From assembly GCA_034522055.1 (NCBI GenBank), contig JAXHLS010000002.1, positions 248,001-312,000 of the forward strand: DNA of 64,000 nt. The letters are read 5' to 3'. This DNA is from Gammaproteobacteria bacterium (GTDB taxonomy: Bacteria > Pseudomonadota > Gammaproteobacteria > JAABTG01). The notes beneath the pieces were generated by a model. The model was not told where the DNA came from. It did not search any database and saw nothing but the letters and a program-made list of their open reading frames with translations. Every line of letters begins with the position of its first letter. The stretch's first letter is position 1. Of the stretch, positions 24,423 through 33,434 are shown in pieces. The translations under genes were made by a program, and so were the position numbers.

Positions 24423-26944
24423 ACCCGGTGCTGGGCGGGCTGGTGCGTGCCAGTCGCCGCTACCTCACGCGCCATCCCTGGAACCTGATGCTGGCCATCG
24501 CCGGCATCGGCCTCGGCAGCGCCGTGGTGATCGCCGTGGACCTCACCAACGCCAGCGCCCGCACCGCCTTCCGGCTGTCCATGGAGATGCTTTCCGGCAC
24601 CGCCACCCATCAGATCGCAGGGGGTCCCCGGGGCGTGGACGAGACGGTCTACGCCACCCTCCGACTGCGCCCCGGTAGCCCGCCGAGCGCCCCCGTAGTC
24701 TCCGGCGCCGTGACCCTGGGGGAGCGGAACTACACCCTCATGGGCATCGACCCCCTGGGCAGCGGCGCCTTCCGCGGGGACCTCGAGGGCATGGGGGACG
24801 GCGTAGTGGAACGCCTGCTGGTGACCCCGGGAGCCATCATGGTGTCCGCGTCCAGGGCGGCGGCCCTGGAACTCGAGGAGGGCGACGACGTGGTATTAGA
24901 AGTGGCGGGAGGGACGGCGACGGCCACCATCGCCGGTACCTTCCGCAGCGCCAACCCGGCGGCCCGGGACGGCCTGCTGGTGGCGGACATCGCCACCGCC
25001 CAGGAACTCCTGGGGCGCGTCGGCCGGCTGGACCGCATCGACCTCATCCTCGAACCGGGGATGGAGCAGGCCATGGCGGACACCCTGCCCGCGGGGCTGC
25101 GCCTGACTCCCGCCGCGGCCCGCACCGAGGCCGGCGCCCGCATGACCGAGGCCTTCCACATCAACCTCGCGGCCATGAGCCTGCTGGCCCTGCTGGTGGG
25201 GGCCTTCATCATCTACAACGCCATGACCTTCGCGGTGCTGAGCCGCCGCCCCCTGTTCGGCCAGTTAAGGGTCATCGGCGTGACCCGCGGGGAACTCTTC
25301 CGACTCATCCTCGGCGAGGCCCTGATCCTGGGCCTGGTGGGAACGCTCATCGGCGTCGTCTCGGGCATGGCCATCGCCCAGGGGCTCATCGGCCTGGTGA
25401 CCCGCACCATCAACGACCTCTACTTCAGCCTCACGGTCAACCAGCTCCTGGTGAGTCCCACGGTGCTGGCCAAGGGGGTGCTGGTGGGCCTGGGCGCCAC
25501 CCTGCTGAGTGCCCTGCTGCCCGCCCGCGAGGCGGCCCGCAGCGAGCCCGTCCAGGTGCAGAGACGCAGCGTGGTCGAGACCCCCATGACCGGCATCACC
25601 CGCCGCCTGGCAGTAGCGGGCCTCGGGCTCCTCGTGCTGGCGGCGGCACTGCTGGCCGTCGCCCCGCGGGCCCTGGTACCCGCCTTCGGGGCGCTGTTCA
25701 TGGCGGTCATCGGCTTCAGTCTCCTGGTACCCGGCCTGCTGGTGGCCGGCGGCCGCCTGCTGGGGCCGGTGATGGGGGTCCTGTACCCCCCCCTGGGTAC
25801 CATGGCCCTGCGCGGCATCACCCGCTCCCTGTCCCGCACCGCGCCGGCCATCGCCGCCCTGACGGTGGCGGTGGCGGGCACCGTGGGGGTGGGCATCATG
25901 ATCGAGAGCTTCCGCGGCACCGTGGAACTGTGGCTGGCCCAGACCCTCACCAGCGACATCTACGTGAGCGCCCCCGAGAGCACCGACTCCCGCATCGCCG
26001 GGCGTCTCGACCCGGGGCTCATGGCCGGGCTGGAGACCCTGCCGGGGGTAGATGGGATCAGTCGGGGCCGGCGGGTCACGGTGGAGTCGGAGCACGGACC
26101 GGTGGAGATCCTGGCGCTGGCCATGAGGGACCCCGGGGATCGCGGCTTCCGCTTCAAGGGGGCCGTGGTGAATGACCTGTGGGCGGGCCTGGAGGATGGC
26201 GACTTGGTGTTGGTATCCGAACCCTACGCCTGGCGCCATGGCGTGGCGGCGGGAGAGCGGCTGGAGTTGTTCACGGCCACCGGCTGGCGCTCGTGGCGGG
26301 TGGGCGGCGTGTTCTACGACTACGGCAGCGATCGCGGCCTGGTGGTGATGCACCAACCCGCCTACGCCGCGGCCTGGGAGGACGACGCCATCTCCGCCCT
26401 CGGCCTCACCCTCGCCCCCGGTGCCACCCTCGACGCCGTGATGGCCCGGGTGGAGGGGCTGGTCGCGGCCACCGCGCCGGGGGTGCGGGTGCGTGCCAAC
26501 CGGGACCTGCGGGCCTATTCCATGGAGGTCTTCGACCGCACCTTCGCCATCACCCGGGTATTGCGGCTGCTGGCGGTGGGGGTGGCCGTCATCGGCATCA
26601 TCGGTGCCCTGCTGGCCCTCCATCTGGAGCGCTCCCGGGAGTACGGCACCCTGCGGGCCATCGGCGCGACGCCGCGGCAGATGGGCGGGCTGATCCTCCT
26701 GCAGAGCGCCCTCATGGGCCTGCTGGCGGGGGTGCTGGCCCTGCCCCTGGGGCTGCTCATGGCCCTCATGCTCATCAAGGTGGTGTACCTGCGCGCCTTC
26801 GGCTGGACCATGCAGACCCTCATCGGCATACCCCTGCTGGCGGAGGCGGTGGCCCTGGCCCTGGGGGCGGCCCTGGTGGCGGCCCTCTACCCGGCCTGGC
26901 GCATCGCTCGCACGCCGCCGGCCCTCACCCTGCGGGAGGAGTGA
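24416..26944 (+). CDS. FtsX-type ABC permease, two tandem FtsX domains (AttF/AttG-like)
   Basis: 842 aa. N-terminal helix (MLAIAGIGLGSAVVIAVDL) and periplasmic MacB_PCD-like region to about 250. First FtsX domain about 255-380 (LLALLVGAFIIYNAMTFAVL, RVIGVTRGELFRLILGEALI). Central helices about 395-460. A second periplasmic region about 480-690, then a second FtsX domain about 705-835 (RAIGATPRQMGGLILLQSAL). It works with the upstream ATPase as a mechanotransmitting or lipoprotein-handling transporter rather than a classical importer. Ends 1 bp before the lipoprotein gene. Confidence 0.93.
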   Translation: MVNPVLGGLVRASRRYLTRHPWNLMLAIAGIGLGSAVVIAVDLTNASARTAFRLSMEMLSGTATHQIAGGPRGVDETVYATLRLRPGSPPSAPVVSGAVTLGERNYTLMGIDPLGSGAFRGDLEGMGDGVVERLLVTPGAIMVSASRAAALELEEGDDVVLEVAGGTATATIAGTFRSANPAARDGLLVADIATAQELLGRVGRLDRIDLILEPGMEQAMADTLPAGLRLTPAAARTEAGARMTEAFHINLAAMSLLALLVGAFIIYNAMTFAVLSRRPLFGQLRVIGVTRGELFRLILGEALILGLVGTLIGVVSGMAIAQGLIGLVTRTINDLYFSLTVNQLLVSPTVLAKGVLVGLGATLLSALLPAREAARSEPVQVQRRSVVETPMTGITRRLAVAGLGLLVLAAALLAVAPRALVPAFGALFMAVIGFSLLVPGLLVAGGRLLGPVMGVLYPPLGTMALRGITRSLSRTAPAIAALTVAVAGTVGVGIMIESFRGTVELWLAQTLTSDIYVSAPESTDSRIAGRLDPGLMAGLETLPGVDGISRGRRVTVESEHGPVEILALAMRDPGDRGFRFKGAVVNDLWAGLEDGDLVLVSEPYAWRHGVAAGERLELFTATGWRSWRVGGVFYDYGSDRGLVVMHQPAYAAAWEDDAISALGLTLAPGATLDAVMARVEGLVAATAPGVRVRANRDLRAYSMEVFDRTFAITRVLRLLAVGVAVIGIIGALLALHLERSREYGTLRAIGATPRQMGGLILLQSALMGLLAGVLALPLGLLMALMLIKVVYLRAFGWTMQTLIGIPLLAEAVALALGAALVAALYPAWRIARTPPALTLREE

Positions 26945-26945
26945 C

Positions 26946-28058
26946 ATGGGCCGGCTGATCATAGGGACCCTGGTCCTGCTGCTGGCGGCCTGCGATGCCC
27001 CGCCACCGCCACCCGCTACCATCCGGGTGAGCGATGCCCTGGGGGAAGGCGATACGGCGGGCTTTTCCCGTGCCCTCGAAGCCCGCACCTTCGAATTCCC
27101 CGCCGACCACGGTCCCCACCCGGGCTTCAAGCACGAGTGGTGGTACATCACCGGCAACCTGGACACGCAAGACGGCCGGACCCTCGGCTATCATCTCACC
27201 TTCTTTCGCATCGCCCTGGCGCCGGAGGCGGCGGACCGCGCCTCCCGCTGGGCCGCCCGGCAGGTGTGGATGGGACACCTGGCCCTCACCGATGTGGCGG
27301 CCGGGCGCCATACCGCCCGCGAGCGCATCGTGCGGGAGGCCCTGGGCCTCGCCGGCGCCGAGGCCGACGGCCGGCGCATCTGGGTGGAGGACTGGACCCT
27401 GGCGCGGGACCCGGACAGCGGCCACTGGCGCATCGATGCCGTCACCGACGTCTTCGCCCTCCACCTCGACCTGGTCCCCCTCAAGGCCCCGGTGCTCCAG
27501 GGCGAGGACGGGCTCAGCCAGAAGGGGGCGGCACCGGGCAACGCCTCTTATTACTACTCCCTCACCCGCATGGCCACCTCGGGCCACGTGGCGACGGATG
27601 GCAGCCGCCACGTCGTGGCGGGGCTGTCATGGCTGGACCGCGAGTGGAGCACGTCCGCCCTGGAGCCCGGACAGGCGGGCTGGGACTGGGTGTCCCTGCA
27701 GTTGGACGATGGCGCCGATATCATGTACTACCAACTGCGGCGCACCGGCGGTGGCGTGGATCCCCGCAGCCGCGGCGTCCACGTGGATGCCGCCGGCCGG
27801 CGCACGGACCTGTTGGCGAAGGACGTCGGCCTGACGCCTCTGGCGTGGTGGACGTCGCCCCGGGGCGGGCGCTACCCGGTGTCCTGGAGGTTCGAACTGG
27901 AGCAGCCACCCCGCACTCTGGAGCTGCGGGCCGTGCTACCGGACCAGCTCATGGACCTCAGCGTGCGTTACTGGGAGGGGGCCGTGGGGGTATTCGACGC
28001 GGCCTCGGGAGCAAAGATTGGACGGGGTTATTTGGAAATGACGGGCTATGATGAATGA
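26946..28058 (+). CDS. AttH/CrtC-like lipocalin-fold lipoprotein
   Basis: 370 aa. Lipoprotein signal with lipobox LLLAAC, Cys at about 16. The body has the CrtC/AttH-type lipocalin-like signature GFKHEWWYITGNLDTQDGRTLGYHLTFFR near 60-88, YYYSLTRMATSG near 200 and GLSWLDREWSTSALEPGQAGWDWVSLQL near 225-252. Directly downstream of an ATPase-permease pair, as AttH follows AttEFG. It is likely the outer-face partner or substrate-handling component. The CrtC relation is by fold only; carotenoid hydration is not implied. Confidence 0.9.
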   Translation: MGRLIIGTLVLLLAACDAPPPPPATIRVSDALGEGDTAGFSRALEARTFEFPADHGPHPGFKHEWWYITGNLDTQDGRTLGYHLTFFRIALAPEAADRASRWAARQVWMGHLALTDVAAGRHTARERIVREALGLAGAEADGRRIWVEDWTLARDPDSGHWRIDAVTDVFALHLDLVPLKAPVLQGEDGLSQKGAAPGNASYYYSLTRMATSGHVATDGSRHVVAGLSWLDREWSTSALEPGQAGWDWVSLQLDDGADIMYYQLRRTGGGVDPRSRGVHVDAAGRRTDLLAKDVGLTPLAWWTSPRGGRYPVSWRFELEQPPRTLELRAVLPDQLMDLSVRYWEGAVGVFDAASGAKIGRGYLEMTGYDE

Positions 28059-28119
28059 AGGCGGCCTCGTCTCCGGTCCTCCCCACCGCGGCGGCGGGCC
28101 GAAGGCGAAGCCGATACCG

Positions 28120-28446
28120 TCAGCTGACGGACCGCAACATCCCCACGTCGATGATCTCGAACACGCGCGAGCCGATAGGGGTGGCGACGGTGATGCGCTC
28201 GCCCTCCTGACGGCCCAACAACGTGGCGCCCAGGGGTGATTGCACGGACAACAGACCACGCACCGGGTTCGATTCCCGTTCCTTCACCAGCCGGACATTC
28301 TGGATACTGCCGTCTGCCTCGTCCCGCAACATGACGGCGGAACCGAGGTGTGCCTCCATGGGATTGGGCAGAAGTTCACGCCTTTTCACAGCGCCTTGGT
28401 GGACCATTATCTCCTCCTCATCTTCCATCCTGACGCGACGGGACAT
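28120..28446 (-). CDS. GreA/GreB C-terminal-domain (Rnk-like) protein
   Basis: 108 aa. Residues about 32-105 match the FKBP-like GreA/GreB C-terminal domain: HLGSAVMLRDEADGS, RLVKERESNPVRGLLSVQSP, GATLLGRQEGERITV. The long antiparallel coiled coil of Gre factors is missing; only about 30 residues precede the domain, as in Rnk or shorter. It may bind RNA polymerase without cleavage stimulation. An ATG six codons downstream is an alternative start. Stands alone, convergent with the AttH-like gene. Confidence 0.8.
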   Translation of the reverse strand: MSRRVRMEDEEEIMVHQGAVKRRELLPNPMEAHLGSAVMLRDEADGSIQNVRLVKERESNPVRGLLSVQSPLGATLLGRQEGERITVATPIGSRVFEIIDVGMLRSVS

Positions 28447-28894
28447 CGCGCCACCGGACCGTACCGGTAAGAATTAAGATTAGACGAGCAGGGACGGATT
28501 GGAAGGAAACCTCGGGAAATTCGAGCCGTCTGGCACCAGAATCGCACAAGGCCCTGCCTGTTTCGGCCTCGATCCGGCGACCCCAGACCAGGCTTCGAGA
28601 GCGATGCCGGTGCGCCCCGTGGCCGCTCATGAGCCGGCCCTCCGGACGCGCCGGGAGAAGCCGCATACCCTCCGGCGTTCCCACCGGGGCCGGGGTGCAC
28701 CGCGGGATGTCGGGCTGAAGCCCGACCTACATGCGGCGTTCCCACGGGGGCCGGGATGCACCTCCATGGCGCAGCCTCGTCGGCTATGCCCCGCTACGGT
28801 GCAGACGGCCCGACCACAGAAACGGTGTCAGAAACCGTTTTCGGGGCAGGCGCGCGGGCCGGCCGGTGTTCCCTCACCGGGCGCGGTGCGCCTC
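28447..28894. other. intergenic region with a GTCGGG palindrome
   Basis: No gene seen. It holds the palindrome GTCGGGCTGAAGCCCGAC at 28709-28726, flanked on both sides by near-copies of GGCGTTCCCAC-GGGG-CCGGG-TGCACC (about 28675 and 28736), so a small repeat array has formed around it. Confidence 0.6.
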
Positions 28895-29335
28895 CTACCA
28901 GCTCTTGTAGGGCAGGAACTTGCCGTTCAGGGTGACCACCACCCGGTCCCCGGCGGGGTTTTCCTGTTTCTGGATATCCATGCTGAAGTCGATGGCGCTC
29001 ATGATGCCGTCGCCGAACTTCTCGTGGATGATCTCCTTGATGGTGTCGCCGTAGACGCCCACCATCTCGTAGAGCCGGTAGACGACCGGATCCGTGGGCA
29101 CGAGCTTGTCCCAGCTCTTGTGGGGAAACTCCTGCAACGCCGCAGCCACCTCGGGACCGAGACCGAGGGCGCCGGCCACGCCCTCGGCCGGTCCGGCCTG
29201 CAGGCTGTTCATGCCCAGACAGGCCGAGCAGGTGAACTCGGGGGCCAGCCCCGCCGCGGTCCCCAGGGCCTCCCAGGTGGTGCCCTTGGCCTTCTTGGCC
29301 TCCAGGATGGCATCGCGCATCTCGTCTTTGGTCAT
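28895..29335 (-). CDS. cynS: cyanate hydratase (cyanase)
   Basis: 146 aa from ATG 29335 (MTKDEMRDAILEAKKAKGTT). It converts cyanate and bicarbonate to ammonia and CO2. N-terminal helical domain about 1-75. The catalytic domain has Arg87 and Glu90 in VVYRLYEMVGVYGDT and Ser113 in GIMSAIDFSMD, matching E. coli Arg96, Glu99 and Ser122 in spacing. HEKFGDGIMSAI and LNGKFLPYK are family hallmarks. Transcribed alone, divergent from the SQR-like gene; no cynT or cynR adjacent. Confidence 0.97.
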   Translation of the reverse strand: MTKDEMRDAILEAKKAKGTTWEALGTAAGLAPEFTCSACLGMNSLQAGPAEGVAGALGLGPEVAAALQEFPHKSWDKLVPTDPVVYRLYEMVGVYGDTIKEIIHEKFGDGIMSAIDFSMDIQKQENPAGDRVVVTLNGKFLPYKSW

Positions 29336-29544
29336 GATTCGATCTCCACACGTATTCAATTGGAATGAAAAGCACCCGGGAATATACAAACTTCATGCCA
29401 TGACCCCCCCCGCCCACCACCAGCGCCGCAGCTTGCGCGCCGTGGTCGGGAATGACCCCGCAGACGGGGCCTGACCGGGGCGGTGGCAGCCTCTATAATC
29501 TGCGCCAAACGATCACGGCGAGCCGCACCGCCCCGCATGGCGCG

Positions 29545-29637
29545 AGAGGAGCGGAGATCACCGCGTTCGTCTCCACTCCCCATCCCGCCCCGAGGGACAG
29601 GGAGGGACTTTACTTAGCGACTTCATACGTCAACCTC
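29545..29637 (+). repeat. diverged, internally deleted copy of the ~200-bp repeat
   Basis: In the 323-bp gap between the cyanase and SQR-like genes, the stretch CGTTCGTCTCCACTCCCCAT then GAGGGACAGGGAGG and CGACTTCATACGTCAAC parallels the outer parts of copies A and B (GTTCGTTCCCTCACCCCAT, GAGGGAGAGGGGGAG, CGACTTTCACGT), lacking the GC-rich core. The rest of the gap shows nothing. Confidence 0.4.
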
Positions 29638-29658
29638 CACCACGGCCCGGGAGGCCCC

Positions 29659-30801
29659 ATGGCCAAGACCCTCATCATCGGCTCCGGATTCGCCGGTTGC
29701 ACCGCGGTCCGCACCCTGCGCAAGCAGGGCTATGGAGATGACATCACCGTACTCTCTCCGGCACCGGAACTGTTCTACTACCCCAGCCTCATCTGGGTGC
29801 CGGCCGGCGAGCGCACCGAGGCCGATCTGCGCATCGATGTGCGCAGCTTTTTCGCCCGCCACGGCGTGGAGCACGTGGCAGGCACCCTCACCGGCCTCGA
29901 TGCCGCCACGCGCACGGCGCGCACCGAGAACGACGAGTTCAGCTACGATTACCTCATCGTGGCCAGCGGCGGGCGTTACCTGCGCAAGCTGCCGGGCATC
30001 GAGCACGCCCATATCGCGTGCGCCGGCTGGGGCCCCACGAAGGCCTTCAGCGACCGCCTGGCGGAGCTGGACGGCGGCGCCCTGGCCTTCGGCTTCGCCG
30101 GCAACCCCAAGGAGCCCTCTGCCATGCGCGGCGGCCCGGTGTTCGAGTTCATGTTCGGCACCGACACCCTGCTGCGCCGCCAGGGCCGGCGCGAGCGTTT
30201 CAGTCTCACCTTCTTCAGTCCCGCCGAACGACCCGGCCAGCGCATGGGCGACAAGGCGGTGGACCGGCTGCTGGCGCAGATGGCGAGGCGTGACATCGCC
30301 ACCCACCTCGGCCACAAGCCCCAGCGCCTGGAGGCGGACCGGGTGGTCACCGAAGGCGGGGAGGTGCCTGCCGACCTGATCCTGTTCATCCCCGGCATGA
30401 CGGGCCCCGACTGGGCCGCCGGCAGCGGCCTGCCCCTGTCCGCAGGCGGCTTCATCCAGGCCGACGCCCAGTGCCGGGTAGCGGACACCCAAGGCGTATG
30501 GGTGGCAGGCGATGCCGGCAGCTTCCCCGGTCCCGAGTGGCGGCCCAAGCAGGCCCACATGGCGGACCTTCAGGCCGAGACCGCGGCCAAGAACCTGATG
30601 GCCCACATCCAGGGCAAGCCCCAGGATCACACCTTCCGTACCGAACTCATCTGCCTGGTGGATACCCTCGACGCCGGCTCGGTGGTATACCGTGACCCCA
30701 AGCGCAGCATGATGCTTGGCGCGGGAGCGCCCGTGCACTGGATGAAGCAGGCCTTCGAATGGCACTACCTGCGACCCTACCGGCGTCAGGCGAGGACCTG
30801 A
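29659..30801 (+). CDS. sulfide:quinone oxidoreductase-like FAD-dependent oxidoreductase
   Basis: 380 aa from ATG 29659 with GGGAGG upstream. N-terminal FAD Rossmann motif TLIIGSGFAGCTAVRTLRK. FYYPSLIWVPAGERTEADL and YDYLIVASGGRYLRKLPGIEHAH are typical of the SQR/flavocytochrome-c sulfide dehydrogenase group, and the second FAD motif is VWVAGDAGSFPGPEWRPKQAHMADLQAE. Cysteines occur in HIACAGWG, ADAQCRV and TELICLVD; which pair would form the redox disulfide is not certain. No signal peptide, so cytoplasmic face of the membrane. It could oxidise sulfide to quinone or be a related NADH/thiol oxidoreductase. Confidence 0.85.
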   Translation: MAKTLIIGSGFAGCTAVRTLRKQGYGDDITVLSPAPELFYYPSLIWVPAGERTEADLRIDVRSFFARHGVEHVAGTLTGLDAATRTARTENDEFSYDYLIVASGGRYLRKLPGIEHAHIACAGWGPTKAFSDRLAELDGGALAFGFAGNPKEPSAMRGGPVFEFMFGTDTLLRRQGRRERFSLTFFSPAERPGQRMGDKAVDRLLAQMARRDIATHLGHKPQRLEADRVVTEGGEVPADLILFIPGMTGPDWAAGSGLPLSAGGFIQADAQCRVADTQGVWVAGDAGSFPGPEWRPKQAHMADLQAETAAKNLMAHIQGKPQDHTFRTELICLVDTLDAGSVVYRDPKRSMMLGAGAPVHWMKQAFEWHYLRPYRRQART

Positions 30802-30857
30802 CCCGTGGATCACGGCGGCGTTGCGACGGCCGCGCTCAGCGAGGAGACACGAGCCCC

Positions 30858-31331
30858 ATGGAACGCATGACCATTTCCCTGGACGACGAACTGGTGGATC
30901 AGTTCGAGCAGTTTCTCGTCACCCGGGGTTACCGCAACCGCTCCGAGGCCATTCGCGACCTCATCCGCGAGCGCCTGGAGGCGGAGCGCATGAAGGCCCC
31001 CGACGGCGGCCACTGCATCGGCACCCTGAGCTACGTCTACAATCACCACGAGCGCATGCTGGCCAGCCGCCTCACCGAGGCCCAGCACCGCCACCACGAC
31101 CTGGCCGTCTCTACCCTCCATGTCCATCTCGACCACGACAACTGCCTCGAAACCGTCGTGCTCCGCGGCCCCACCCGGACGGTGGAGGAGTTCGCCAACT
31201 CCGTGATCTCCCAGCCCGGGGTGCGCCACGGCCGGCTCTATGTGGTACCGGTGGAGATCCGGCAGGACGCCCATGCCCACGATGACACCGGCACGGGCCA
31301 TTCCCATACCCACACCCAGCCCATCACGTGA
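30858..31331 (+). CDS. nikR: nickel-responsive regulator NikR
   Basis: 157 aa from ATG 30858. Ribbon-helix-helix DNA-binding domain at 1-45 (MERMTISLDDELVDQFEQFL, NRSEAIRDLIRERL). The ACT-like metal domain contains STLHVHLDHDNCLETVVLRG, giving the two His and one Cys of the square-planar nickel site, and GVRHGRLYVVP. The C-terminal tail is His-rich (DAHAHDDTGTGHSHTHTQ), unusual for NikR. The gene overlaps the ATPase gene in GTGA, so it controls or is co-regulated with that transporter component. Confidence 0.95.
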   Translation: MERMTISLDDELVDQFEQFLVTRGYRNRSEAIRDLIRERLEAERMKAPDGGHCIGTLSYVYNHHERMLASRLTEAQHRHHDLAVSTLHVHLDHDNCLETVVLRGPTRTVEEFANSVISQPGVRHGRLYVVPVEIRQDAHAHDDTGTGHSHTHTQPIT

Positions 31332-32149
31332 GCGCCAGCAGCGCCGGCCACCATCACGGACATGGCCCGCCGCCGGTGGCGGATGGACCGCCCCTGATCG
31401 CCCTCGAAGACGTCACCTTCCGTTACCCGGACCGCCCCGTGCTGGCGGCGGTGGACTTCCACATCCACGCCGGCGAGCGGGTGGCCGTGGTGGGCCCCAA
31501 CGGCAGCGGCAAATCCACCCTGCTCCAGCTCATGGTGGGACTGCACCGGCCCCAGGCGGGCCACATCACCGCCTTCGGCCGGCCCTGCCGCACGGAGCAG
31601 GAATTCCGCGCTATGCGCCGCCGGGTGGGCCTGCTGTTCCAGGATTCCGACGACCAGCTGTTCTGCCCCACGGTGGAGGAAGATGTGGCCTTCGGCCCCC
31701 TCAATCTGGGGCTCGACTCCGCGACCGCCCTGGCACGGGCTCACGCCACCCTGGGAACCCTGGGTCTGGACACCCTCGCCGGGCGCGTCACCCATCGCCT
31801 GTCCGGAGGCGAGAAACGCCTGGTGGCCCTGGCCGCGGTGCTCGCCATGGAGCCCGAGGTGCTGCTGCTGGACGAGCCCACCAACGGCCTGGATACCGCC
31901 ACCGAGGAGCGCCTGACGGCCCATCTGGAGTCCCTGCCCCAGGCCATGGTCTTCGTCTCGCACGACAACCGCCTGCTGGCCCGCATGGTGACGCGGGCGG
32001 TGCTGCTCCACGAAGGCCGACTCCACGCGGCCACCATGCACAGCCACCCCCACACCCATGCCCATCTCCACATCCACGCCCCCGGTGTCCCCGCCGACCA
32101 TCGCCACGGTGCACCGCCCCATTCCCACCCTCACGAGGCGAAAGGCTGA
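31328..32149 (+). CDS. CbiO/NikO-type ECF ABC ATPase with His-rich ends
   Basis: 273 aa from GTG 31328 (GTGA overlap with nikR). Walker A VGPNGSGKSTLLQLM, Q-loop LLFQDSDDQLFCPTVEEDVA (the SDDQLF string is typical of ECF Co/Ni ATPases), signature LSGGEKRLVALAAVL, Walker B VLLLDEPTNGLD. The N-terminus has GHHHGHG; the last 40 residues carry about ten His. It should energise nickel uptake, but no CbiM/CbiQ-type membrane genes adjoin it here. Confidence 0.93.
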   Translation: MSASSAGHHHGHGPPPVADGPPLIALEDVTFRYPDRPVLAAVDFHIHAGERVAVVGPNGSGKSTLLQLMVGLHRPQAGHITAFGRPCRTEQEFRAMRRRVGLLFQDSDDQLFCPTVEEDVAFGPLNLGLDSATALARAHATLGTLGLDTLAGRVTHRLSGGEKRLVALAAVLAMEPEVLLLDEPTNGLDTATEERLTAHLESLPQAMVFVSHDNRLLARMVTRAVLLHEGRLHAATMHSHPHTHAHLHIHAPGVPADHRHGAPPHSHPHEAKG

Positions 32150-32282
32150 AAAGGCATGGGCCGCCGCGTCGCTCGCTGGAAATCGCGGGATCGCTGCGGA
32201 GTCGGGCATACTGCCGTCTCCGGCACCGGACGACTCGCGTCGATGGGACCCAGAGAGGGTGCCGCGGAACGGGCACCATGCC

Positions 32283-33404
32283 ATGACCCTGCATATCCGC
32301 CACGGGGACGTGTCGGACATCCCCGCCCTCGACCAACTCGAGCGGGCCTGCTTCCACGGGGATCGCATCTCGCGGCGCCAGTTGCACTATCTGGTCAAGA
32401 AGGGCAATGCGGCGGTCCTGGTGGCCGAGGAGGACGGCCGCCTGGTGGGCGACGTAGTGCTGTTGTTTTCCCGCGGCACCTCGGTGGCACGGCTCTATTC
32501 CATCGCCGTGGCCGACCACATGCGCGGCCGGAGCGTGGGCCGCGCCCTGGTGACCGCGGCGGAGAAAGAGACCTGGGCCCGGCCGCGGGCCTATCTGCGC
32601 CTGGAAGTGAGAAAGGACAACACTGCCGCCATCCGCCTCTATGAGTCCCTCGGCTATCGCCGCCTGGGGGAATGGCCGGGCTATTACGAGGACCACATGG
32701 ACGCGTGGCGCTTCGAAAAATCCCTGTCGCCGCATCTGCACCCCGACCTTCCTGCCGTCCCGTTCTATCGCCAGACCCTCGAGTTCACCTGCGGCCCCGC
32801 GGCCCTCATGATGGCCATGAAGCACTTGCGTCCGGAGACCGGCCTGTCGCGGCACCTCGAACTGCGGCTGTGGCGGGAGGCCACTACTATCTTCATGACC
32901 TCCGGCCATGGCGGCTGCGGGCCCTTCGGTCTCGCCCTGGCGGCGGCCAGGCGGGGCTTCGGCGCGCAGGTGCATGTCAGCGGCGACGGCGTACATTTCA
33001 TCGCTTCGGTACGTGACCCGGAGAAGAAGGAGGTGATCCGCCTGGTGCAGGAGGACATGCAACTGGAATTGGAGGACCTGGGGGTGCCCATCACCACTGG
33101 CGCCCTCACCGTGGAGGACATGGAACACCGTTTTCACGCCGGCGGAATCCCCATCGTGCTCATCAGCTCCTGGGCCATCTACCAGGAACGTATGCCCCAC
33201 TGGGTGCTGGTGACGGGCTTCGATAGCAACTTCGTCTACGTCCATGACCCCTACGTGGATGAGGAGGAGGGCGAAACGCTCATGGACTCCATCAACATGC
33301 CCATCGGCCGCGCGCAGTTCGGGCGCATGGCCCGCTACGGCCGCGTCGGCCTCCAGGCCGTAGTGACCCTGTACGCCGGGTCCGCCGCCGAGGCCGTGGT
33401 CTGA
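32283..33404 (+). CDS. GNAT acetyltransferase fused to a C39-like peptidase
   Basis: 373 aa from ATG 32283. Residues 1-147 are a RimI-like GNAT domain with the acetyl-CoA loop RGRSVGRALV (81-90) and NTAAIRLYESLGY. Residues about 158-370 are a papain-like C39/BtlCP-type peptidase domain, with oxyanion Gln164 and Cys170 in QTLEFTCGPAALMM, His306 in PHWVLVTGF and Asp322 in VHDPYVD. It is paired with the ATP-grasp ligase 30 bp downstream. Comparative studies of amidoligases have proposed such sets make or trim modified peptides. Substrate unknown. Confidence 0.9.
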   Translation: MTLHIRHGDVSDIPALDQLERACFHGDRISRRQLHYLVKKGNAAVLVAEEDGRLVGDVVLLFSRGTSVARLYSIAVADHMRGRSVGRALVTAAEKETWARPRAYLRLEVRKDNTAAIRLYESLGYRRLGEWPGYYEDHMDAWRFEKSLSPHLHPDLPAVPFYRQTLEFTCGPAALMMAMKHLRPETGLSRHLELRLWREATTIFMTSGHGGCGPFGLALAAARRGFGAQVHVSGDGVHFIASVRDPEKKEVIRLVQEDMQLELEDLGVPITTGALTVEDMEHRFHAGGIPIVLISSWAIYQERMPHWVLVTGFDSNFVYVHDPYVDEEEGETLMDSINMPIGRAQFGRMARYGRVGLQAVVTLYAGSAAEAVV

Positions 33405-33434
33405 CGCGGCGATGACACAGCCCGGAGGCCGGTA

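Noticed and set aside
25265-27166. 633-codon minus-strand frame rich in Gly, His and Gln
   Set aside because: Shadow of the FtsX permease gene; low-complexity and without any motif.
28117-28130. Palindrome CCGTCAGCTGACGG as a terminator
   Set aside because: Overlaps the stop of the GreA-like gene and has no T-run on either side.
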